Assembly (NCBI RefSeq): GCF_037975245.1
Contig: NC_092583.1
Span: 1,099,764 to 1,163,763, forward strand
Direction of reading: 5' to 3'
DNA: 64,000 nucleotides
Origin: Apostichopus japonicus
Taxonomy: Eukaryota > Echinodermata > Holothuroidea > Aspidochirotida > Stichopodidae
The position numbers were made by a program, and so were the translations under genes. Under the pieces are notes generated by a model. That model had not been told where the DNA came from. It was given only the letters and a program-made list of their open reading frames with translations, and ran no database searches. Below are positions 35,701 through 47,900 of this stretch, in pieces (position 1 is the stretch's first letter; each line of letters begins with the position of its first letter).

Positions 35701-38700
35701 CCCCAAAAGGTTTAGAATATGGGTAAGATCCAAGCACTGATAGAAATGCAAACAATGCTTCAGTATTCCACATCCTCTGCCAACGTGAATGATTTGACTC
35801 TTTGACGGTGAATGAGGAGGTAAGCTTAAAACTTACCTTCAATATTTGTACGTTTGTAGCTACAATTTAAAGAAGTTAAGTAGTTCGGGTGTTTATTTGT
35901 TTCAATTGAGCGTGAAAGAAATGCCTGCAGTTTGTTCGGCTAGTTTTAACTGTTTGTTAGCTTGGGACAGATAGCAAGTAGTTTTTTAACATATTCAATT
36001 TATTACTGATGAAATTTATAAGCATATTGTAGTAAATATTTCGACGCTAATTGATAATCGGAATGATGACATTATGGCTCTGTGGCTTAACCAATGAAAT
36101 GTCTATTTCAAATTGCGAAATATTCAAACTTTTACAATTTTCCTTTTTACGTGTGAATATTATTATGAAAAATGGGTGACGAAAACTTATATTGAACTTA
36201 AATCAAATACTAAGTCTCCTGGCTTGTATTCAGTAATGAGATACTGGAAGACTTTGAGCAGAAGCTAGGTTTAATACTCGGCATTCATTCATTACTTTCA
36301 AATTTATAAAACCTACGGTTACGGTAAAATTCTATCGGTGATAGTCGATTTCACAGCTTGATGGTATATATAATCCGGCGGGGGGTAGTAGAAAAGGTTC
36401 TTTGGCACATTAATTATAGATCAGTTCGTAATGCTACAAGTATGGTTGATGGAACTGATGTTGGGGTCTGTTGGATGATGTTGTAGGCTACTTCTTAGGC
36501 AATTCCTTACGGCCAATCTAATTTCTAGCATATCAGTCACTCCTTCCGGGCTAATCTGCTTGCAAGTATAACCAAATAACTTTGCTTCATTTTATATGTG
36601 ATATGCATAAGTGGTATCACCAGTGTCCTCCAGTTGGGAACATTTCAGAAAAGGAAACATATGTTCAACAATGAATCATACCGTCAGATGTCAAAGTAAC
36701 TTTATATGGAGTTCAAGCATATACTTAATGATTTGAAGCATGTATTTAATTGCAAAATATGAATTTATACCTACAATAATTCCATTTGAAACGGTCAAGC
36801 GTAATTTTTTTTATAAGGAAGGGCTTGTTTTCATCAACGACGGTCACTAATGCAATCAATCTGGAGTAAGCAGTTGGATACGTTTACGTGACCTCAAACT
36901 TACATATATGCCTACTGTAAGATTTGCTTCACTTACCAATGTTGTTGCCCAAACCGACATCGTTGTTGATTATTTGGATGGAAGTCGCTCCGCTTGGAAT
37001 GTCGTCCCAAACGTTGTATTCTAGTAGCAAATATAGACTGTCATTATATACCACCTACATGAAATGACGCAATGTACAGTAACTGTACTAATTAAAATAC
37101 CAATATCTTCCCACAAAATGGTGTCGTTTAAACAAATGAAACCACTCAACATTGCAACTCACTGATAGTTCTAAAATCGATGCTTACAAGTGTGTCACCC
37201 ACAATAGTTCTATTTTGTTTCCCTTACACTGTTAAGTCTCACGACTATACAGACAACGGTGGAACTATAAAAGCGAAATTGAATAACGACATCTGTGATG
37301 TCAAGGTCTCAATCCTTGGAATATGATCACATAATATCAATTGCGTTAGTAAATATAAGAGATCCATGGTACGGTCTTCGCAAGGGCGAGGGAAGGGTTG
37401 GGCTGGTGCCGAGAACATTTGGTCCGTCATAGTCTCCGTCATAGTACATATATTTTTTTTATTTTTTTTATCACTACTTGACATCTAATTTAGGTGGCCA
37501 ATGTCATATGAAGAATTCTCTCCCTCCCTACCCTTAGATCGCTTGAGTTGCCAGAACACTGATCTGCAACAAATCATCTGGTCCCTCCAAACGGACTGCA
37601 AGTGTCCCGAGTGTCTTGCCCCACCATTTAGACGCACATTCCGACCCACATACTTCAACTGAAATGCCGTCAAAGTTCTTACAAAGAAGCTCTCTTGCGA
37701 AAAGATGTCGAACCCATTGGTTTAAAGTAGTAACTTGCGTATCTGTTTATTGCCAGCCTGATAACTCACCTCCGGTCGTTCCTGTAGGGAAAGATTCGGT
37801 CGTACATGTACAAGAACTTCCATCTCCATTGCAGATGCCACACATATCAAATTCTTTACTGCTGCCCTCTACTCCATCACATCCGAATGTCTATACGTGA
37901 AAAAGGTTATGATTTGTATGCATGTATTTCTTTCTCGTTAGCAAATAGACGGTATTCTAATCGATGAAATAGGTTCATTTACACAACATGAAGCATATAA
38001 AAACGAGAATTATCTAAGATTACATGCTTAAGGTAACTGTGTTGAAGTTTCAAACTTTAACCTCTGCTGACTTCAAATGACCTTTTGAGCTCCAATTATA
38101 ACTGAAGAATTTATTTACTTAACATGAATAATCCCCATACTGTTTATGATATATACACATGGTTTCCTCTTTATATATCGTGATTGCAAGGTTGTTACAT
38201 CTTCCCCTCAGCTGAACTCAAAATGACCAAATGAACTTTGAACTCCACCATAACAAAATAATTCTTGAACTCCATACGGGGCAGCCACATATTAGGTTTG
38301 AGATCCGTTCGAACTTCCGCCACACCCACCCACACACACCAAGCAGAGCACGCACAGATGCGCAATCATTATAACAAATTTTATGATTTACAAAGTGCAC
38401 AGCGCCTCTCACGTCCTCATTTTTCACGCCCCTGTGCCCCGGCCCACGGTTAGATTCGTCCAACACTGCAGCAAACAGATACGCTGTACTCAAAGCCGAA
38501 GCTAAAGTGAATTAATCAGAGTCTATGCATGCTAAGTTCTTCAATATCGCCTCCATTACCTTTTTGGAAACATTTCATACTGTAGTTTTGAATTTCAGCT
38601 TACCAAACAGAAACCCCGAACACACCGAAGGTATTTTGATTCGTCAGCAATATTGTAATCCCAACATTCTGTTCCATCCGTATTTAATCCGGGGGGCCTT

Positions 38701-38904
38701 GAGATGTAACCTGCGTTATCCGACCTAAAACAAGGATTTTTGCAGTACTCGGTAACTGCCCGAAGACGAAAAGAAGATTACGGTACGAGGTTAGAATAAC
38801 AAGAAAAGTGACCGAAGAAATCCCTGAATTTTAATCCGGTTGTAAACGCAATAGTTTACTAAGCTATCTTGGCTGCGATGTCTACGATAATATTTTGTTT
38901 TGTA

Positions 38905-38947
<43 letters not shown>

Positions 38948-41900
38948 GAAAATCGTAATGAGTTGGAAAATCAAGAACAGTGAAAAAACTCTCAGCCTCC
39001 ACCGGGATTCGAACCACGGGCCTTCCGCTCTGTACGCGGACACCCTAACCACTAGGCTATGGACGCTGATTGTATGTCCAGAGGTTCGAAACCGGTAAGG
39101 AAGGTCGTAATTCCACTGTAGGCGTTTTGCCACCTGTATCGAACAATACTAGTTATAATATAATAATAGTAGATATATATATATATATATACATATATAT
39201 AATATTTTATTAATTTATTAAAATAAAATGTATCACTTACAAGGTAAGAAAGAACGTAAATAGCCAGTCCAGCCGTAAACGATACCGTCAAAGAAAGGCT
39301 CATTTGCCGTCTCCAAACATTGTTCGTCTCTGTACCCATCTGGCGACACAGTGCACGACTGAAAGGTTTTAAAATGAAACTGATAGTATAGCAAATTGTC
39401 AGGCTATAACAAAGTGCATTCACCCAATTCCCGTTTTTTTTTTCATTATCGATCCATTGTTGGGATCTTAATTAAAATCATCTTTCTTCTTCGAAAAAGG
39501 ATGAGCTTTTAGCCATAATTCACAACACATCAAAATGGCTTTCCTTTTCAATGTGTTTTTTTATAATTGAAACTCCCTGCAGAATCAAAACCGCTATTAA
39601 TTAAATGAAGTATTCTACCACATCGATCAAAAATACAAAACTTTGTTACTGTCAACATGTCGCGCTACCATGCGTTGTACATTTATTAGCAGCGTACGCA
39701 ATGGGGCAGGCATGACCCATCTACATCGTCGGTCGCGCATTTTTCCACCCGATGCACACAGAGAACACAGTTACTGCTGTTAATCTTAAAGTTTTGTATC
39801 AAAGTAGAAACTAGATTGTGCTATAAATCGGTAGCATGTGCTATTAGGATTACAATAAGAACAGAGCATATGTATAATTCCAACAAATCCAGTTGTTGGT
39901 ATTTGTTGGGATTTCACATATCCTCACAGTTCTTACTGTAAACCTAGTAGAGCATACTACCATTTATCAGATTTGTAAGCAAAATCCAGTATTTACTGTG
40001 GTACAAAACTTTTAAGATTTACAGTAGTTACTGTAATCTGTGTGTGAATCAGCTGACTTTTCAACATTCAGTCCAGTAAGAATTAGTCCATGCATGCCTA
40101 TACGGGCACAGAATTCCCCCGAGGATCGATGCATTGGATAGCACGCTCTTGCGTTAAGATGTAACTATACACCTAAAGTAATTTCTAAATGTGCCCGAGA
40201 ATGCACCTTTTGTTGTCTATAAACTTCAAGTTTCAGCGAAAGCCCTCCCCCCCCCCAGAAGACCATTTTACAGCCAGTTTAATGGACCCAGGCCGAACCA
40301 CTTCCTTTATACAATCATTGATCTGCCTCCGGCCCTTCCATATAGCTTCATGCACCTATAAATAAATCTGGACAAATTTAGAATTTGCCCCTTCCCCACC
40401 TATGAAGTATATTGTAGTCAATGGGATTTACTATAGTAATAGTTCTCCTCTTCTTTTAATTGTTTTTGTAATCTTGAAACGCTGAGTGCATGACTCGCCT
40501 AAGGCACTGAAAATTACGGAGTCGTCCCTGCCTTCTATATTACCGATCAAAACCTTCGTAACGTCATTTTGAAAGTGTGAATAAACCATGTCAGCACGAT
40601 AGAGTTAGTATTTTTGGTAAAATGTATAACTTTGTCGCTAACGTAGCTTTAAAAGATGAATGCTAACGAATCATTTGAGCAAGTAATGCGTTTAGCTATA
40701 CACGTTAATGATTTGCGTTGACTCAGATAATAGCTGATTTAAAATAACGGTTTGTGTACCAGAGCCATTAATTACAAGCCTCTCACGTTTGAAGGTTTCT
40801 ATTGTAATTTAAAGATGGTGTAGAATACATAACTTGTAATGATAAGTTAGAACGTTAGGGCTGTACCTCAGAGAGCTGGTTGTAAGCTAGATAAAGTTGG
40901 TGCTGTTACTGTTTTCTCAGTCCAGGCTCTTTGCCATTGCTTCTCTTCTCCACACTCAACGTCAGAGAGCTTCAGGTAATTACCAGATTCATGCTACAAG
41001 GCTAAACGTGTCGCTATTTCTGAAGACAGTCGGCATCGGCTCTAATTATCCAGACAAGGTGAATGTCCAAATAATACAGACAACTATGATAGTTGTAAGC
41101 AAGTTTTTAATCATGACTTCTTTGCTTGTTATGACTAACCTGATCTATTATTAAGGAAGGTAAGGAATTTGATTTAAAACGCAATCCAGATCACAAAGGA
41201 AAATTGTTTCTTACTACTTCAGTGTTGCACAGTCGTGGTTCAAACCCATCTCCTTCGCAAGGAGCTCCACCATAGGCCGGAAAAGGATTGTTACACACTC
41301 TTTCTCGAATGATAACGCCTCCTCCACACGTTCTCGAGCAAGATGTTTCCGTCCATTCTGACCAACCGCCAGCCACTGGCACAGGCACAGATGATTCCGA
41401 TACACATTCCCCTAATATACACACCTGAGGTTAATAAATGCATACATTATTAATATACATACACACATATACACACATATAGATAGACAGACAGACAGAT
41501 AGATGTATATTTAATAAGAATGCGACTCTCCTTATTAATATTTAATGTGCAAGGCAAGTCGTTAGCTGAATTTCATCTTCGCATATATGTATAAACTCCA
41601 GTTACTAAAACAGTTAGCAACATATAATTACCCAGACTCGGCTTTGACTTCAGATGATGCATTCGTTACTTGTACTATTTTACAGTGTTTCAGAGACTGT
41701 TTACTAAACATGCAGCGATCATATCTTCATTACAAGCCGTTCTATATCTTGTACTATTTACTGTTAAGAAGGAAACTCTGGAACATTTGAGACAGAGGTC
41801 AGTACAAATCATTGTATCTTAAACTCAAATCTTCACTTACCATATTTGTCCCACATGGCGTTCCTTCGGCTGTTGCAATGCTATTATATGTAGCACAGCC

Positions 41901-44900
41901 TTCTGGAATCTGACATCTCAATCGGCCGCAGTCTACCTATGAATAGCAAATATCATGTTGTTTATATCAGCTAACACGAGAACAGGCAAACCTTAACATT
42001 TGTGCCAGAGTAAAATAGAAGAAAAGAGTCCGTACCTCTCCCATTTGTATCCACTCGATACTTATGCGATTATCAACAAGAAAGTCTATAGTTGACGTTA
42101 GAATTTCAGCCATTTATTATTCATTAAAATACTTCAAAGTTAGTCTGTAAGACAGTTCCGTTCAAATTCTTGTTGGAATCTTTCCATTATTGAAGGTACT
42201 TTCACTATATTATCTTTGTGACGTTTCAGGACGACAGAAAAGTAGCCATTGTCCACTAACCTCTCCGCAAGTTCTGAGAGCACCTATTGACTGACACTGC
42301 TCCTCCCACGATATTGTTTCTCCCGGTAGATTGGTCGTTACAAGTGGAGAAAGCAATTCACTAGGAACGTCATTCAGACACGCGGAAACGATCGTGCTAC
42401 GAAAAAAGAAGAAGAAATAAGTTAAAAGACACTGATCTACGGGATTTTCATTAATGCTTTCTTTGATATTAGAGATAAAGAGCAAACCCCATATTTCCTC
42501 CCATGGCCTGCATGCCTATGTTTTCCGTGTATGCCAATGTACTATGAATATTCAATACACCTTACGTTTTAAATAAGCAACTCTTTGACAGTATCTGTAT
42601 CGTGTGAGGTTGTCACCACACACACATTCCCATCCGTCTCGTTTCCTTTTTATTGTTCAATAAATTACCTGAAATATATCTTTAAGTTCATGCTACTACA
42701 TGTTGACCATTTAAATATGTTTTGTCCGTTGCTTATCGATGATCCCATGACGTATCCCAAATCACATCCGTCTTGATCATGTTGAAGAGTCAACCTTGAA
42801 AGGAAGAGAGAGAGAGAAAGAGAAAAGTCTTTAATTTAAACATTTAGTACACCCGCTCTGCATTCACGTCCCGGATTTGCCTTTTGGTATTATAATGATA
42901 GTATGACGGTCGACACGTGTTCATTAGATAAAATAGAGTTGAATGCAATTATGAATATATAGTATGTAACTTATCCTCAAAATCATATGTGTTGTTGTGG
43001 AAGCAAACAATACTTAGATATCGCCAACAATTTTTTTTTCGTGGCATGCAATTAAGCTACGAGGCCTTGCCAACAATATGTTGACGTTTATACCACTGCC
43101 GGGAAGAGCCTTTCCCGAATGTTTATCAAGAATTTCTCATGCAACAAGTTATTTTTTAAATAGAAAACTTCGGTCTCACGTATGACCAACTTCATGGGCA
43201 GCTACAATTCCTGTCGTAAGTCCGAAATCCTCGTTGATGGAAACACCGCGATCAGATGAGCAGGTCCCAGCTGTGTATGCAAGACCCAACAACCCACTTC
43301 CCGCCGTTGGACTACTTAGATCTTTCCTGGGAAAAAAAGGAGAAATGTTAAACGTAAGAAACATTCAACAACTTTCTTTCTGGTGATAAGCTGCAACAGT
43401 AGAAACATACCTGAAGAACTATCATTTCATTTAGGTTTTATGGACTACATTGGTTATGGAAGTAGATGGGTAAATGAGGAAAATGTTGTTGTTTGCTTCA
43501 CTTAGTTTGTAGCTGATTAGTAGTTTATTTACAGCGTCAGCCATGTTCGTTCATTTATGTTAAATTGATGGCTTATAGCTACAGCTTGATGGACCTTCAA
43601 GTACATTAATGCACCCAAAGTAATCAAGAAAACAGCCAGAAGTAACAGGAGAATAGTCGGTTTGAATGAAAAAATACACGAATATAAGTCAAATTAGTGT
43701 GATGATTGGAAAATTGGGATCATTTTAAACCGTTTTAAGTCTTCAATCAATTCAGAGTGAATTTATGTTTAGGTGTAATACTCTTCAAATCAATGCGCTC
43801 AAGTAATCAAGAAAACAGCCAGAAGGAACAGGAAAACATTTCATGTTGCCAAATTATATTATGTAAAGTATGGCTTGAATGACAAAATGCATGAATATAA
43901 GTAAAATGGCTGTGATAATTGGAAAACTGGGTCTTCAAAGAGCACCATAGGGTGTTTATTTTTGATATTACGTTTCTAAACATCTACTTTGTCATGGTAC
44001 GAAAACCTGAAGATGCTAAGAACAGTCAACATGTCAGTTGTCCAGTGAGGGGAAACTTCTACCCAGTTAGAATTTAGATATTTAAACATCACGATTAGTT
44101 GTGAGTAAGTCAACGGGGAAATGTTGATGGATTATGCTTCCTAAAAGCCTGACCATGAAGACCTTTTATAGTATATTTGTGCACCAGTTCTGTTTTCAGC
44201 ATCATGAGTTATGGTCATGGTCATACGAGATATGTTATACTACTGAACGTTGCTTTAGCCTACTGTTTGTATTCTACCACGTTTGCTATTGTAAATCATC
44301 AAACAGGAGCAAGTCACAGCTATTCATAGGATTCTCTTTTCTATTTGATGACTAAGTAAGATGATGAAGGCCATCTAGTATTATGTGAGATTTTAAAAGT
44401 TACCCAGAAAAAGTTAAAATGTTATCCCAATGATCTGGGTCATCATCTCCTTGCGGATTTACTGTTATACTCCAGGATCGTAGAGACGCCAAAGTACCAG
44501 ACACGTCGACGTTATCGATGGTAAAAGTAGCACCATCAACCTAACAAAAATAATAAACGATGGATATACTTTATAGGGTATCATTCATCAGTATTCTCCC
44601 ACTCCAGATTGAGCTTTGTTATCATAGATGGAGAGGGAACAACATGAACAGGACTCGACAAAATAGGACAGAACACGACACCGCAACACACCACGTCGCA
44701 CCACAGGATACCAACAACGAAGGCAGGACACGATAGGAAAACGCATTGTATGACATCACATGACAGTATGAAAGGTGACATCACATCACATGATGGCTAG
44801 ACATCACATTACATTAAATGTAAGCTGTTTGTACTCACCGTTGCTGTATCACTGGCAATGACAATAATACGAACAATGTAAATTCTGAGGATCACGCCAA

Positions 44901-47900
44901 GGGTTGGTTCAGAATATCTCCTACTTACCTTCAAAAGGAAAACAAAAAGGAAAACATAAGTAGAGATATATGAACTGATGGTTCTCATTGTGCAGAAATC
45001 AGCTAATAACGGAACAATATATTTCTATAAACAGGGTTGGGTCTGGTTGTTTACGTATTTCGTAGTATTTAATACTAGTTCAAGATATGTAGGGTTTGTG
45101 TATAATACATGTTATGATGTATGTTAACTAACCATGTCGTAACATGGATTACTAGTTAGGTTAACAGTTCATAGCATTACCAGCTTTTATCTGATATGTC
45201 CTTGTCACCTTATACTGCCTCGTGTTATGCGGTTCTGACGTGTATGGTTTAATGGCACATGCAAGACGACATGCTGCTATTGCATGATATAAGCTGAAAC
45301 CTTGTATCATAATAGCAACAAACAGGCACATCACTGTATGAGCAGCAAGAAAATCAGCTGTGGCATGTAGCTTCTAAGAAACAATGTAGTTAAGAATTTT
45401 GCCAGCGGTGAAGACACGGTAAGTATCTGGTGTGTCCATGTATATATATATATATATATATATACATATATAGTATAACTTGAAGCTCACAGTTGTTTGA
45501 TGATTGCTCACGCGTGAACTCTGAGTGACAACTACTAGTGTTCCACTAGTCTCAACTAGTCTCCACATATATGCGTGTGTGTGTTACTTACAATATTTAG
45601 AAGTGTCAGGGCGTACGCCTCATGGTCGGGAGTATGTCTAGTAACGAAATCGTTGTCTAGAATGACACACATTTCCAGGTATTTAGGTGGAATATTTCTA
45701 TTCTCAATGGTCTGTGCTGCCTCAGCGGTAAGTTCACTGAATGCTGTGTAGGACGGAGGAGCTGTAAAGAGTATATTGTAAAAAAAACATGGTTAGTGAT
45801 GTCAGATATATCACAATATATCAAACAAAGGCACCATCCTTGATGTTCTCTTTAAAAAACAGGAGTTCAATATGCCACTACTTGATCCATTTTTATTCAC
45901 TATATTTCACTTCTTACTATCTTTCCTTCTTTCCTTTCTACTTTGCCCTTCAGGTAGGTGCACTGGATCTCAAAGTTTGGTCTATAATTACGCAAGATTG
46001 TGCTAATAAACACTTTTGAATTGCAAAACAGCCCGACTGAATGTTTCCCCCGACTGACGGTGTAGGTGGGGGTACGCCCCTCCCTTCGTTCCCGTCTACC
46101 CTCTGTACCCGTTTCCCCTCCCCCATTGCGCACGCCACTGTTAAGGTCAGCTGATAATTTACATATAAGTTTCATAAACCGTAACTTACGTTCAACATCG
46201 CAATACTTGTCAGTATCTTCAGTATTTCGTCTGTAGATCAAATGCATGTTATTGCTACTTCTCTTGTACCTCTTTGAAAACTCCTGTGCATGATCTGTTG
46301 TCAAAGGAGTGACATAAATGGTGTCATCTCTATGACTAAGCACTCCCCGCTGAAATGAAACAAAACATATTAAGGAATCTCTGGTGACGAAAAAATGTCA
46401 AACATATATTAAAGAGATAAATATTTCCTACTGCTAGTTGAAAACCCCATCTCAATATCTTGCATATGACTCGGGATATGGTTAATTGAATGAAACATAT
46501 TTTGACTGGCTAATCCTTCAACTACTCCAGAAAGTTGGATAACAGCCGGGCTGTGTGATATCATCTGGACAAATGCTATTTAATAGCTTAGTATATTTCT
46601 TCTTGATGATTAATCATTGAGACATGATACAATTTGAATGTTTTGGACAGCTGTCAATGTTCTCTCTACCCACAATATTATATTTTTTGGGGGGGAGGGG
46701 CGGGGGGGTGATTAAATATTATTCTCGTCTGAGGATAAATAAATAAATGAATAAACTATTCACTTTGTCATTGATGATTGGTAGTTCGGATGCAGAATAT
46801 GTTCTTTTATTAAAATTTCACATCTTTATCAATATTTAATTTGTCATTATTAAAGCTGAGTTAACGCTGCCATTTCTATGTTTTACAATTCTTCTTAACT
46901 TTTATATCAGTTATATCCCATTACCCACAAATATGATCACTAACCATAACTCCATTACAAATGGATACTGCTGCTGTAGATACATTATGGGACGTCAATT
47001 GACCGTGATAAAAACAGTCGTCTACGTCTAAACGTTTTCTTGTGACGTTGCCATGTGTATCGACATATTCGACTTCCAAATCAGGTCTGTAAAAGCGAGG
47101 AGCGGGCAGAAGATCCAATTGATAGTTTTCTCCAAAGGCATTGAAAGTGACCTGAGTTGCAAACTGATGGTCACTTGATCTTCTGTAGCGCCCTCCATTT
47201 TCAATTACGGGTTCGAAAAGTTCGTAATCTAATTAAAACAAAACAGGAAATAATTTTAAAACATTAACTCGCAAATATCACACTATCTAGATTTAATTAA
47301 ATGATTATTCCGTGTTTACTGTGTGAATCTGAGAAGGAAAACCCGACATGTTACAAACAATCAACTAGATTTGCATCACGATTAGCGAAATAAATGTACC
47401 TACTACAAAAGCGTTTGTTAAGTCACAACGATACATTGCGTTAAATCTGTGGAACAAACCATTCTCTTTAACGTATTAATCAGTTGATAAGGGACTCTTA
47501 AGCAGAACTAACATTGTTTGACGAAGTTGGCGCACAGGTACAAGCTAACAACGCAACGGAAAATTTGGTGATGTGAACGATTTCTGTTCAACATTCTACT
47601 TGAAAACAATCAATTCGTTACGAATGTTAACTTTTATTCAATTATAGACTAGAACCGTGAAGTATCACTTGAAGCCAGTGAAATTGGTTTATTATTTTAT
47701 ATCATTAAAATAGATAACCTAAGTATATCATTTTTGACCCTTGTTGTTGTTGTTGCCGTGTCTGTCGGGTCATCAATTCTTTTTTTCTTCTCTCCATCCC
47801 TTGTCTACTAATCCCCTTACATCTATCTCTTTGTTTTCACCATTCTCATTCACCTGTCTGTATTATGTGCGTGTTTTTGTCCCTTCTGTTACTGTTACTT

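Noticed and set aside
36937-37070. Earlier acceptor CATGTAG for the spacer exon
   Set aside because: In the phase set by exon 37770-37890 it gives a stop at once; the internal TACTAG acceptor restores GAA-TAC and the expected spacer sequence.
39000-39062. tRNA gene on the minus strand
   Set aside because: Box A and B are present, but the sequence recurs as a dispersed repeat and has no convincing acceptor stem.
39052-39423. 123-codon minus frame with a membrane-like stretch and MGTETNN start
   Set aside because: Wrong frame of ADAMTS exon 39241-39358; the true frame gives the conserved GYRDEQC.
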